64,000 nucleotides of DNA from Chloroflexota bacterium (GTDB lineage: Bacteria; Chloroflexota; Anaerolineae; Anaerolineales; Villigracilaceae), in the NCBI GenBank assembly GCA_024434165.1, contig QMIW01000003.1, positions 1 through 64,000 of the forward strand, written 5' to 3'. The notes under the pieces are model-generated. The model was not told the DNA's origin. It searched no databases and was given only the letters and a program-made list of their open reading frames with translations. This document shows positions 1-8,015 of the stretch, piece by piece. The position numbers and the translations under genes were made by a program. Within the stretch, counting starts at the first letter, position 1. Every line of letters begins with the position of its first letter.

Positions 1-84
1 TAGAGGCTTGAGCCGGATGAGATCGAAAGACTCACGTCCGGTTCTTAGGGGGCTGGGAGACAGTAATGTCTCCTGGCTACCCGG
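1..84 (+). mobile_element. 3' end of a group II intron (domains V and VI)
   Basis: Positions 10-44 fold into the 34-35-nt hairpin of group II intron domain V: the 5' strand starts GAGCCGG (with the catalytic AGC), the loop region holds GAAA, and the 3' strand ends CGTCCGGTTC. After a short linker, about 48-82 form a second hairpin whose 3' strand carries an unpaired A in CTACCC, as expected for domain VI with its branch-point adenosine. The reverse transcriptase that normally lies in domain IV would be upstream of position 1. Only the 3' end is visible, so class and exact splice boundary are inferred. The domain V match is strong. Confidence 0.85.
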
Positions 85-157
85 CGCCTCCCGCCTCGGC
101 GACGACGGGTGGCTCGAAGCCGCGTTCGAAGACAGTATCAGCGGCTGGAGCGAATAG
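83..157 (+). pseudogene. 3' exon of a gene interrupted by the group II intron (partial)
   Basis: Directly after domain VI an open frame runs to a TAG at 155-157, coding roughly GASRLGDDGWLEAAF and a further nine residues. The acidic, amphipathic ending looks like a genuine protein C-terminus. A hairpin follows 12 nt after the stop. I infer that the intron inserted into this gene. Splicing would restore the message, so the gene need not be dead. The 5' exon is outside the window and the product is not recognisable. Confidence 0.4.
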
Positions 158-168
158 ATCAAAATCCC

Positions 169-202
169 ATTGGAGGGCGACCCAAGTCGCCCTCCAATCT
201 TT
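169..202 (+). terminator. 13-bp perfect hairpin just ahead of a ribosome binding site
   Basis: ATTGGAGGGCGAC (169-181) pairs perfectly with GTCGCCCTCCAAT (186-198) around a 4-nt loop, followed by CTTT. It could end the split gene upstream. But the AGGAG of the next gene begins only a few bases later and no promoter fits between, so read-through or attenuation must be involved. Confidence 0.6.
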
Positions 203-214
203 AGGAGACACACC

Positions 215-622
215 ATGACCACACTCTTTCAAGAAACCATTGAACATCTGTTGAAATCCCACCATCTGCTTGACGCCTTTCGGACCCAGGAAGAACTTCA
301 CGTCCGCTTCGACATGCCCCCATACCAACCCCTCGTGATCGAGCGGCATGGCAAACTGATCAGCGTCGCGCACTACTTCGAGCAGAACGGCGACCTGGTT
401 CCTGACCCCGATGTGGAATTGCATTACCCCTCCTGGGCGCCGACCGCCATCACGCAGGCATATTTGGGGTATCGCACGAAGTTCATCGAGCGCGACGGCC
501 AGACATTTGTGGACACGCATTTCCACAAGGAAGTCTCATCCTTCCTAACTATGTGGGCGAGGAATATCAAGGCGCAGGGCTGGGCGGAGAAAGGACAGGC
601 GCGCCATGACGAACGCGGCTGA
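215..622 (+). CDS. hypothetical protein of the element
   Basis: 135 residues, start chosen at the ATG preceded by AGGAG (TTAGGAGACACACC). The protein is soluble, rich in aromatic and charged residues, with no signal peptide or membrane segment and no motif I recognise. Its last 17 bases overlap the following gene, so the two are probably co-transcribed and translationally coupled. The position inside a run of small uncharacterised genes suggests an element-specific accessory role. Function unknown. Confidence 0.7.
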   Translation: MTTLFQETIEHLLKSHHLLDAFRTQEELHVRFDMPPYQPLVIERHGKLISVAHYFEQNGDLVPDPDVELHYPSWAPTAITQAYLGYRTKFIERDGQTFVDTHFHKEVSSFLTMWARNIKAQGWAEKGQARHDERG

Positions 623-1061
623 ACCCAACATCCGCTTTTGCTACCTGTACCGCGATGCCAGCAACTATAAACAACACGGCGAGGCGGTCTTCACCAATCA
701 CAGCCGCCTGTCTGTCGGGGAAATCGAGATGCAAATCCGCGCCTTTCTGAAGGACGGCGAATACTTCATCGCCCGGCAGGTGAAGGTCGAGGAACGATTC
801 TTCGACGCCTTGTATGAGGACGACCATCCCTGGCACGAGTTCAGCTGGGTGGAAGCCACGACAGAGCCCGCCTTCGATCCTGAATACTGGAATGAGCACA
901 AATGCAAACGCGATATTACGGAGTTCATCGCAGAATTGGGGAAGGCGCACCACGCAGGCTGGGATGAGAAGCAGGTGCGCGGGGATGTCGCCCGGCTGCT
1001 GGCACGGCAGAAGGATGAATTGAAGCGCGCCTTCGAGGCAGGGGAGGATGTACTGGAATGA
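606..1061 (+). CDS. hypothetical protein
   Basis: 151 residues, starting inside the end of the previous gene. The sequence alternates charged and aromatic residues (for example HPWHEFSW near residue 75). The C-terminal third is helical, with a Lys/Arg/Glu-rich tail typical of small element-encoded proteins. No catalytic motif, transmembrane segment or zinc site is visible. The overlap with the preceding gene argues for a two-gene unit. Function unknown. Confidence 0.65.
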   Translation: MTNAAEPNIRFCYLYRDASNYKQHGEAVFTNHSRLSVGEIEMQIRAFLKDGEYFIARQVKVEERFFDALYEDDHPWHEFSWVEATTEPAFDPEYWNEHKCKRDITEFIAELGKAHHAGWDEKQVRGDVARLLARQKDELKRAFEAGEDVLE

Positions 1062-1091
1062 ACGCCTCATGGCCGAACTGCTGTGACCGTC

Positions 1092-1130
1092 TTGACATCT
1101 GCGGATTATCCGCTATACTGATATGCGGAT
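1092..1130 (+). promoter_or_regulatory. promoter with palindromic operator for the AbrB/PIN pair
   Basis: TTGACA (1092-1097) and TATACT (1114-1119) are separated by 16 bp. The spacer contains the perfect palindrome GCGGATTATCCGC, and a third half-site GCGGAT follows at about 1125. This fits autorepression by the antitoxin of the downstream pair. It is one of the clearest sigma70-like promoters in the window. Confidence 0.7.
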
Positions 1131-1149
1131 TGACGGATCGGAGGAACCC

Positions 1150-1419
1150 ATGAACAACACTTTTCAAGTACAAGTCGTCCGGCGCGGGATCATCACCCTC
1201 CCCAAGGAAGTGAGGGAACACAACAACATCGAGGAGGGCGACATGCTGACCCTCATTGACCTGGGCGATGGCGTGGTCGTCTTGAGCCCGCGGCGCTCGC
1301 GCGTGGATGAAGTTGCGAACAAACTTGCCAGGGAATGGCAGGATTCAGGAGAGTCTCTTGAATCCATGCTGACCACACTGCGCGAGGTCCGGGCGGAATA
1401 TGACACCAAAAAATCCTAA
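1150..1419 (+). CDS. AbrB/SpoVT-family antitoxin (VapB-like)
   Basis: 89 residues, ATG preceded by GGAGGAACCC. The N-terminal half (residues about 3-47: VQVVRRGIITLPKEVRE, then EEGDMLTLIDLGDGVVVL) is the swapped-hairpin AbrB/MazE DNA-binding fold. The C-terminal half is a charged helix that would bind and inhibit the toxin. The gene overlaps the following PIN gene by 20 bp. As in VapBC pairs, it should autorepress through the palindrome between the -35 and -10 boxes. Likely role: addiction or stability of the element, or phage response. Confidence 0.85.
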   Translation: MNNTFQVQVVRRGIITLPKEVREHNNIEEGDMLTLIDLGDGVVVLSPRRSRVDEVANKLAREWQDSGESLESMLTTLREVRAEYDTKKS

Positions 1420-1852
1420 AGTCTTTCTTGACACAAGTGTGGTGTTTGCCGCTGTGCTCTCCCCGGGCGGCGGCGCGCGCAAATTATTTCTTCTGGCAGA
1501 GGCAGGCGTGCTCAATCTGGTGGTTGGTCCGACGGTTCTTGCGGAATGCGATGAAGTTGTCAGGCGGAAAGCGCCCCATTCCCTTCCGCGCTTGGCGCAG
1601 CTACTCGCGGCGGCGCAGGTGGAGACATCCGCTTCGCCGACCAGAAACCAGATCAAAATTGCGGAAGCGCTTGTCCGCTACGCGCCCGACGCGCGCGTAC
1701 TGGCCGAGGCGATCCATGCCAAGCCGGACTGGTTTGTGACGCACGACAAGGAGCACTTCCTGAAAAGCCGCGGCAAATTCAACCTGCCATTTGAAATTGG
1801 GACGCCTGGCGATCTCATCCAGAAATTCAAGGACGACCCCACGATACTCTAA
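1400..1852 (+). CDS. PIN-domain ribonuclease toxin (VapC-like)
   Basis: 150 residues. The N-terminus VFLDTSVVFAAVLSP supplies the first PIN aspartate. E53 in LAECDEV and the later acidic residues near 97 and 116 (VTHDKEHF) fit the metal-binding acidic cluster. Such toxins cleave RNA, often tRNA, and are held inactive by the cognate antitoxin, here the AbrB-type protein whose gene overlaps by 20 bp. Alternative: a PIN nuclease without toxin activity. The pairing and the private promoter make toxin-antitoxin the best reading. Confidence 0.83.
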   Translation: MTPKNPKVFLDTSVVFAAVLSPGGGARKLFLLAEAGVLNLVVGPTVLAECDEVVRRKAPHSLPRLAQLLAAAQVETSASPTRNQIKIAEALVRYAPDARVLAEAIHAKPDWFVTHDKEHFLKSRGKFNLPFEIGTPGDLIQKFKDDPTIL

Positions 1853-1881
1853 CTTCTGACAGTACTTCAAACCCCAACATA

Positions 1882-1920
1882 CTGCGGGACCGGTGACGAC
1901 CGGTCCCGCAGTTTTCATTT
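1882..1920 (+). terminator. strong hairpin plus T-rich tail, just ahead of the next gene
   Basis: CTGCGGGACCGGT pairs with ACCGGTCCCGCAG around a short loop and is followed by TTTTCATTT. It ends the toxin-antitoxin unit, yet the ribosome binding site AGGAG of the next gene starts at 1923. This is the second instance of the hairpin-then-SD layout. Confidence 0.75.
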
Positions 1921-1932
1921 CCCAGGAGCGAT

Positions 1933-2253
1933 ATGGACAAACCCAAACCCGATCTCGTGATCCTGCCGTTCACGGCTGTGATCCGCGGAACGTCCATCCA
2001 TCTCACTTTCGATCAAGCCATCAAGATGTTGAGAAATGGAACGCAGGTGCAGATCGAACGCAGTTACCCCGGCGCGCCAAACTCCATTGGTTGGACGATC
2101 TTCCGCCGCATGCCCACCAAATATCTGTATGAAAACGAGCCGCTCTTCCGCTTCGAGCGCGGCGCGAGGGCGTACATCCGCAAAGCCTATGCCATTCGCT
2201 ACTCGCTCGCGGGCGACGATGATGGCATGACCTATTCCCATTTTCACCTCTAA
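1933..2253 (+). CDS. hypothetical protein
   Basis: 106 residues with AGGAG upstream. It is basic, with many aromatic residues (WTIFRRMPTKYLYENEPLF in the middle) and no membrane segment. No family recognised. It lies 10 bp before the next gene in a tight run of small genes, and is preceded by a terminator-like hairpin. Confidence 0.65.
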   Translation: MDKPKPDLVILPFTAVIRGTSIHLTFDQAIKMLRNGTQVQIERSYPGAPNSIGWTIFRRMPTKYLYENEPLFRFERGARAYIRKAYAIRYSLAGDDDGMTYSHFHL

Positions 2254-2263
2254 AGGAGAGACC

Positions 2264-2863
2264 ATGTACGACTACATTCTGGAAGAAATGGCGGACGCCA
2301 TCGCGAAGGAGTTGCATGTTGACAGCAACGAAACGCTCAGCGTCCTCAGCCGCTACTGGCAGGACAAGATCGCACACGTGTGGCAGGTGGATGACATGCT
2401 GGAGGCGGCGCGCCGCGCAGGGAAACCGATCACGCGCACGGACGCGGCAGGACTCCTGTACAACGTCTTTGATCATCACGACTCCAGCCTAGGGATCAGC
2501 TGGACCAGCCTGGATGTTGCCCTCGAGGACTATCACTTCGATCTGAAGACCTGGCCCGAGGAAAAATACATCGAAGTACACGGCATCTTCAAGGTCTGGC
2601 GAAAAGGAAATCCCATCGCTCACCAATTCGGCACATATCCAAACAAGCTAGATGGAAACTTGCCCGATGCGCTGGGGCTGGCGAAGACCATGGCAAAGGA
2701 AATCCCGGGCGAGTCCGTTTTTATCGGGCTCGCGAATTATCCAGACGAAGATGCTGTGCCCTGGCTGACTATCAGCCTGCCCGATGGGAATACCGAACCG
2801 ATCATCGAAGAGAGCGAGGAACCATGCACGCTGTACAGCCAAGACAACGCATCCGCATCCTGA
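2264..2863 (+). CDS. hypothetical acidic protein
   Basis: 199 residues with AAGGAGAG upstream. It is strongly acidic, mainly helical at the N-terminus (residues 1-70) and more mixed afterwards, with an acidic C-terminal tail. No signal peptide or recognised motif. The low isoelectric point could suit a DNA-mimic or inhibitor, but that is only a thought from composition. Its 3' end overlaps the next gene by 40 bp. Confidence 0.65.
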   Translation: MYDYILEEMADAIAKELHVDSNETLSVLSRYWQDKIAHVWQVDDMLEAARRAGKPITRTDAAGLLYNVFDHHDSSLGISWTSLDVALEDYHFDLKTWPEEKYIEVHGIFKVWRKGNPIAHQFGTYPNKLDGNLPDALGLAKTMAKEIPGESVFIGLANYPDEDAVPWLTISLPDGNTEPIIEESEEPCTLYSQDNASAS

Positions 2864-3084
2864 CCCTTCAAATTGCAGTTGCGGACGACGCCGATCCCAA
2901 CTCGGTCGCCGACGAAATCTCCGAACTGCTGTCTGAAAACGGCATCTGTTCGGATGCCAGCCACATCCTGGACTGGCGTTATCTCACGGAATACCAGCCG
3001 GTCGTCACTGCAAGCGGCGATCCCGAAGAAGGCGAGGTCTTCGATCTCCTGGACTTCAACCTGACCATCCACGTAAAGGAGTGA
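2824..3084 (+). CDS. small hypothetical protein
   Basis: 86 residues, ATG preceded by GCGAGGAACC inside the end of the previous gene. The middle reads like a compact alpha/beta protein (ILTLQIAVADDADPNSVAD and later FDLLDFNLTIHV). Acidic, no cysteines of note. Translational coupling with the upstream acidic protein is likely. Function unknown. Confidence 0.6.
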   Translation: MHAVQPRQRIRILTLQIAVADDADPNSVADEISELLSENGICSDASHILDWRYLTEYQPVVTASGDPEEGEVFDLLDFNLTIHVKE

Positions 3085-3087
3085 AGG

Positions 3088-4167
3088 ATGTACGAATGGA
3101 CCCAACCCTACGAAGACGACTACATCAAGGAACGGATCGAGGAATTGAGACAGGCGCAGAAGAACGCCGCGCGAAACGGAAAAATCCTGGTCGCCCCCTA
3201 CGAGCAATTCTGGCTTCCGGTCCTGAACGACATGCCGGACGTTGAATACCTCGGCAGGCAAACGCACCGCGCGCCGTATGGGACCTTCGAGCCTGCGGCC
3301 GATATGCCTTTTCACGGCGCGTTGTGGTTCGCCCCCACACCCGGCGCTGAACTTCCTACTGCGTTGAAAAACATCAAAGAATGGATGCCCGCTGGCGCGG
3401 TGGTGGACATAAACGCCCGCACGGTGAAGATTCAGGTTGAGGAAATCGAGATCACCTTCACCGGCATCGACGTCAGCCTGAACGCGCACGAACTGCTGAG
3501 GGAGATCAACCGCGAACTGGTGGGCGCGGACGCGGGCGTGTATGTGTGGAGGATCGAGCCGCTGGATGAAGCATCCCCTGTGCGCCATCTGTATTCCGAT
3601 GGACGCATCCCTGCCCTAAGCAACGCGCACACGCGCGCTGACGTGACTGGTTTCGCCCTCCTGGCGGATCGTCCCTACCAGCGCACGCTCGTTTACGTTG
3701 GGATTGCGGCACACAAGACCAGCGTGGAGAGTCTATGGGCATCGTTGATCCGCGGGCGCGGCGGGTGTTCCCTGCGCGGCGCGTCTGTTCTGGCGGATGG
3801 CGAAGTGAAGATGGTGACCCAGCCTCTGGCGGAATTCAACGTCCTCCACGCGGGAATCATCTGCCGCAAGGCTTTGCCTGGAAAGTGGGAAGCAAAGGAC
3901 GACGCGGTCTACGCGCTGGTCTTTGAGCAAGGCAACGACGTTGAGTCAGAGTTGCAATTGCTGGCGCTGAAACGATTGCAGGAAGCGCTGGCGTTTCCCA
4001 TCCCGGACACGTGGGCGAAGACTCTCTGGGAACATGCGCTGGAGGCGGAATACATCCAGCGGCTGGAAACCGGCGGCGACTGTCGCGGCGGAGCACGAAT
4101 TGATTTGACCAAGCCCTGGCAGGAACTGGTGCAGAACCTGCTCGAGCAGGAAGCTCTGAAAGTATAG
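3088..4167 (+). CDS. hypothetical protein, 359 aa
   Basis: Starts 3 bp after the previous stop, with AAGGAGTGAAGG upstream. Soluble, mixed alpha/beta, no transmembrane segment and no nucleotide-binding motif seen. The second half contains regular beta-rich stretches (VYVWRIEPLDE, RTLVYVGIAAH) and a helical C-terminus. It belongs to the same run of small co-directional genes. I do not recognise the family. Confidence 0.7.
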   Translation: MYEWTQPYEDDYIKERIEELRQAQKNAARNGKILVAPYEQFWLPVLNDMPDVEYLGRQTHRAPYGTFEPAADMPFHGALWFAPTPGAELPTALKNIKEWMPAGAVVDINARTVKIQVEEIEITFTGIDVSLNAHELLREINRELVGADAGVYVWRIEPLDEASPVRHLYSDGRIPALSNAHTRADVTGFALLADRPYQRTLVYVGIAAHKTSVESLWASLIRGRGGCSLRGASVLADGEVKMVTQPLAEFNVLHAGIICRKALPGKWEAKDDAVYALVFEQGNDVESELQLLALKRLQEALAFPIPDTWAKTLWEHALEAEYIQRLETGGDCRGGARIDLTKPWQELVQNLLEQEALKV

Positions 4168-4176
4168 GAGGATGTC

Positions 4177-4566
4177 ATGTTTCAAATTGTGGAACCGAGG
4201 GAGCTCTTCGACCCGCGTTTTTGGCAGGTCTCCGAGGACAACCCCGCCTACTGGCTCGCCCAATTGCGCAAAGCCGACTGGCATCGCCTCTTGAATTTTG
4301 TGAACGTGAAGATGCCCATGAAAACGAAGAAACAGGCATTGGCAGAAGCCGCACTTCAGCACTTTGAGTTCATGCATTGCGATGGCCGCGGCGAGGTTTG
4401 GCAGTTGTGGACCGCGACGCGCAAGGAACATCGCGCACTGGTCATCCAGTTCCGGCATTCCGAGTCGGATTGGTCACGTGGTTTGCCGGAGTTCGTTGAC
4501 CTGGACAAAAATGAACCGCTCGGTTTTGTGAACATCGCCGGACGATTGTTCTGTAAGGTGAAGTAA
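4177..4566 (+). CDS. hypothetical protein, 129 aa
   Basis: Start preceded by AGGAGG. Contains a compact domain with alternating strands (GEVWQLWTATRKEHRALVIQ) and ends in a basic tail. No motif recognised. It is the last gene before a terminator-like hairpin and the methyltransferase-helicase gene, so it may close this transcription unit. Confidence 0.65.
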   Translation: MFQIVEPRELFDPRFWQVSEDNPAYWLAQLRKADWHRLLNFVNVKMPMKTKKQALAEAALQHFEFMHCDGRGEVWQLWTATRKEHRALVIQFRHSESDWSRGLPEFVDLDKNEPLGFVNIAGRLFCKVK

Positions 4567-4584
4567 GGAAACAATTCAAACTCG

Positions 4585-4620
4585 ATCCCCCATGCCATTC
4601 GGCGTGGGGGATTTTGTTTT
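4585..4620 (+). terminator. hairpin with T-tract just ahead of a ribosome binding site
   Basis: ATCCCCCA and TGGGGGAT enclose an inner GCC/GGC stem with loop ATTC, followed by TTTTGTTTT. A good intrinsic terminator shape. The SD AAGGAG of the methyltransferase-helicase gene follows within 10 bp. Confidence 0.8.
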
Positions 4621-4636
4621 CAAAAAGGAGATTGAT

Positions 4637-7600
4637 ATGCGTCCTCCCGCTTTGGAAAAATTAGGTTATTACCCAACATCAACTCTCGTCGCTGACTTAC
4701 TCAAAACCTATTTCAAACCTGCCGAGTCTGGCAGGTTGCTCGATCCCTGCGCCGGCGAAGGCACGGCGGCGTCCATCCTGGCGAAAGCCTTGAACTGCCA
4801 GAGTTGGGGCGCGGAGTTATCGCCCTCGCGCGCCGCGCTCGCTGCGGAGAAGATGGACCGCCTGTTCAACGCGCCCTGGCAGTCCTGTCATCTGACCAAC
4901 GAGTCCATCACCCTGTTATTCCTCAACCCGCCCTACAGTCATGATCGCCTCGGCGACCAAAAACGCCTGGAATTGGAGTTCCTAAAATCCGCAACGCCGA
5001 AATTGATGCGCGGCGGCGCGTTGATCTACATCGTGCCGCATCCGCTCCTGCGCGATTTGGACGTGGCTTCTCATCTGGCGGGTTACTACGAGAACATCAC
5101 GGTCTTTCGCTACCCTGAAACCGAATTCAACCAGGTGATCCTGCTGGCGGTGAAGCGATTGAAATTCAAGATGCCATCCAATGAGGATGTGCAACAGGTG
5201 CAGGTCTGGGCGGAGGTCGAGCCGCCTTTGTTGACAGAAGCCAAAGAACCGATGTATGGACTCCTACCGGCTCCCGACAAAAGCGCCAGCGGGCAACCGG
5301 TTCGCTTCTCCCGCCTGGACTGGCAGCCGGAGGAAATCGTGGACGCCACGCAAAGACGCGGCATTCACTTCTCCAAGGAATGGCTTGACTTGCTCAACCC
5401 CTCACGCGGGTTGGGGGAATTCAAACAGCCGGTCATGCCGTTGAAGAAGGGACACATCGCCATGCTGATGGCCTCCGGAATGATGGGGACTCTGCGCCTG
5501 AACGACGACGATGGCAAGCCCATGCTTGTTAAGGGGCGCGTGGTGAAGGTCACGGAGAAGATTGAAGAAACCACAGACAAAAAGGGCAACACAACATCGG
5601 AGGTCTATCGAGATCGCTTTGTCTCAACGGTTGCCATCCTGCGACAGAGCGGGATCGAGATCATTGACAAGGTCGAGCCGCTCTCGAAGTTCATGCACAA
5701 GTATGGAGACCAGATCGGCGCGCACATCCTGTCCACGTATCGCCCACTGTACAACTTCGATCCCACGCCGGAAGAGACAGCCATTCTGGACACGTTGGGC
5801 GCGAAGCGCAAGCCGTTACCCGGACAAGAAAAGCCAGGTCTGCTTCCAACACAACGTCACATCGCGGCTGGAGTTGCAAGAGCGATCAAGAAACATGGCG
5901 TTGGAAACTTGCAAGGGGAAATGGGAGCCGGGAAGTCAATTACGGGCGCGGCAGTCATGGAACTTTTGGATGCTTATCCCGCCATCGTCCTTTGCCCGCC
6001 CCATCTTGTTCCCAAATGGATTCGAGAGATCGAAGAAACCATTCCCGGCGCAAGAGCAATGGAACTCACGCGCATCGGGCGCAATGCAGATGACCCCGGC
6101 GACGTGAATGACGTGCGCAGATTCCTTCAACTGTGTGAGGAAGGGAAGTTGGGGCAGAAACCTGTGGCGGTCATCGCCCATACCTCCGCAAAATATGGCG
6201 CCGGTTGGGAACATGCCGTTGTGCGAAAGAAGTTCGTTGAGGAGGAGAATGGCCGCGTGTTTGAAGCCCTGGCTTGCTCCGAATGCGGATCACCCATTCA
6301 GATTGATCTGCCCGGCGGATTGGTAACCACAGCAGCCACAATGGAAGAATTGGGCGACAAGCGTCGTTTCTGCCGGGCTGAAATCACAGGTTGTGAACTG
6401 GATGAAAACCGGCGGCTGGCGCGCGATGAGCACGGCAACTCGGTTTGGGGAAAGAGGATTTGCGGCGCGCCGCTGTTCCAGTTCACCGGACGAAGATGGG
6501 CGATTGCAGATTACATCGCCAAACACGCCAGAGGCAAATTTCAATTGCTCATTGCCGATGAGTGCCACCAGTTTTCCGCGAAGGCATCGGATCGGGGCAT
6601 TGCATTTCACCAGCTTGTCGGCGCAACCAAATATGCGCTTACGCTGACGGGCACGTTCTTTGGCGGGCGCTCGACTTCCATCTTCTGGCTGCTCCACCGT
6701 CTGAACGCCGGCGTGCGCAGAGACTTCGCCTTCAACGATGAGAAACGCTGGGCGCGCTTGTATGGCGTGCTGGAGACGACTCGGAAAAGTAAACGCACTG
6801 ACGATGACGGCGACGAAGACGGTTTTACCGGCAATCGCCGCTATCAAAACCAGGCGAAGGAACAGCCGGGTATCTCGCCAGCCATCGTCAACCGCCTCCT
6901 CGATACGACCGTATTCCTGTCCTTGAAGGATTTGGGACTGGCTCTGCCTCATTACGCTGAGGAAGTCGTGACGCTAAACATGATGGACGAGCAGGGCAGA
7001 CAGTATCGCTCGATGGAGAAAAAACTGCGCGACCTGGCGCTCAACAACCGCCGCTATCTCTCGACCTGGCTGCAATGGACTCTCGCCCGTCCGAACTCCG
7101 CCTTCCGCGATGAAGTGGTGGAGATTGACGAAGTGGATCGCAAGGGTGAGATCGTTCGCAAGCGGCAACTGATGACGCTTCCCGCCGTGGTGGATGGAAA
7201 TACGATGCCCAAGGAAGGCTGGCTGGTGGATTTCTGCCGCTCCGAACGCCAGCAGGGACGCAAGGTGCTGATCTATCTGCGCCAGACGGGAACCCGTGAC
7301 ATTCAAGACCGTATCCTGAAGATTCTGCGGGATGGAGGCGTGCGTGCCGAGGTCTTACACAGCGGCGTCAACCCGCGCAAGCGCGAGGAGTGGATCGCGA
7401 AAAGAGTCGTGGGGCTGGATGCGCTGGTGGTCAATCCACGTCTGGTTGAGACTGGGTTGGATTTGATCGCCTTCTCTTCGGTGGTGTTCGGTGAGATCGA
7501 ATACTCGTTGTATACCCTGTGGCAAGCCGTGCGCAGGGTATGGAGATTGGGTCAGACCAAACCTGTGAAGGCAATCTTCTCGGTCTACAATGACGCGATG

Positions 7601-7957
7601 GAGGCGCGTGCCCTGGCGTTGATGGGACAGAAGATGAAAGCCGCGCAGTTGCTCTATGGGGATGAAGTCGGCGGCGCTATCGTCCCCGAAGAAGATGGCG
7701 ACATCCTGATGAAACTCGCACGGGAAGCGCTTGAATCTGCCGACCTGCCCGATCTCCAATCCCTATTCGCCGATGAAGTGGTTGTCTCTAACTCGCCGAT
7801 GGGATGCCCGACGGCTCCGAGCGCGCCGTTACCGGTTCCAGAGACGCCCCAAGTTGTTTCCTGGGCAGACTGGATGTCTCAAAGGTGTGTGGCGGTACGG
7901 TCAGGTGGTCGCGGACGGTCCAGACAGGCGGCGCAAAATCAAATCTCGCTGTTCTAA
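4637..7957 (+). CDS. DNA methyltransferase-helicase fusion
   Basis: 1106 residues from the ATG behind AAGGAG. The N-terminal domain has SAM-binding motif I DPCAGEG (36-42) and the amino-methyltransferase motif NPPY (97-100). A P-loop (GEMGAGKS, about 427-435), cysteine pairs of a zinc-binding insert, a Walker B DECH (about 641-644) and late helicase motifs follow, giving an SF2/SNF2-like motor. No nuclease domain is visible, so this is not a complete type I or ISP restriction enzyme. The last residues are QISLF, fitting the sliding-clamp binding consensus QL(S/D)LF. I infer a role in marking or opening the element's DNA during replication or transfer. Large proteins of this arrangement (I believe DUF6094) occur on mobile elements. 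Confidence 0.85.
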   Translation: MRPPALEKLGYYPTSTLVADLLKTYFKPAESGRLLDPCAGEGTAASILAKALNCQSWGAELSPSRAALAAEKMDRLFNAPWQSCHLTNESITLLFLNPPYSHDRLGDQKRLELEFLKSATPKLMRGGALIYIVPHPLLRDLDVASHLAGYYENITVFRYPETEFNQVILLAVKRLKFKMPSNEDVQQVQVWAEVEPPLLTEAKEPMYGLLPAPDKSASGQPVRFSRLDWQPEEIVDATQRRGIHFSKEWLDLLNPSRGLGEFKQPVMPLKKGHIAMLMASGMMGTLRLNDDDGKPMLVKGRVVKVTEKIEETTDKKGNTTSEVYRDRFVSTVAILRQSGIEIIDKVEPLSKFMHKYGDQIGAHILSTYRPLYNFDPTPEETAILDTLGAKRKPLPGQEKPGLLPTQRHIAAGVARAIKKHGVGNLQGEMGAGKSITGAAVMELLDAYPAIVLCPPHLVPKWIREIEETIPGARAMELTRIGRNADDPGDVNDVRRFLQLCEEGKLGQKPVAVIAHTSAKYGAGWEHAVVRKKFVEEENGRVFEALACSECGSPIQIDLPGGLVTTAATMEELGDKRRFCRAEITGCELDENRRLARDEHGNSVWGKRICGAPLFQFTGRRWAIADYIAKHARGKFQLLIADECHQFSAKASDRGIAFHQLVGATKYALTLTGTFFGGRSTSIFWLLHRLNAGVRRDFAFNDEKRWARLYGVLETTRKSKRTDDDGDEDGFTGNRRYQNQAKEQPGISPAIVNRLLDTTVFLSLKDLGLALPHYAEEVVTLNMMDEQGRQYRSMEKKLRDLALNNRRYLSTWLQWTLARPNSAFRDEVVEIDEVDRKGEIVRKRQLMTLPAVVDGNTMPKEGWLVDFCRSERQQGRKVLIYLRQTGTRDIQDRILKILRDGGVRAEVLHSGVNPRKREEWIAKRVVGLDALVVNPRLVETGLDLIAFSSVVFGEIEYSLYTLWQAVRRVWRLGQTKPVKAIFSVYNDAMEARALALMGQKMKAAQLLYGDEVGGAIVPEEDGDILMKLAREALESADLPDLQSLFADEVVVSNSPMGCPTAPSAPLPVPETPQVVSWADWMSQRCVAVRSGGRGRSRQAAQNQISLF

Positions 7958-7961
7958 AACG

Positions 7962-7999
7962 ACACCAGCCCGGCTGGGAAGCCCGGGCTGGTGTATTCT
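7962..7999 (+). terminator. 12-bp hairpin between helicase and DUF6011 genes
   Basis: ACACCAGCCCGG (7962-7973) pairs with CCGGGCTGGTGT (7983-7994), loop of 9 nt, followed by ATTCTATTC. The T-tract is weak. The AGGAGG of the next gene begins at about 8004. Fourth instance of hairpin-then-SD. Confidence 0.65.
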
Positions 8000-8015
8000 A
8001 TTCAGGAGGATCACA

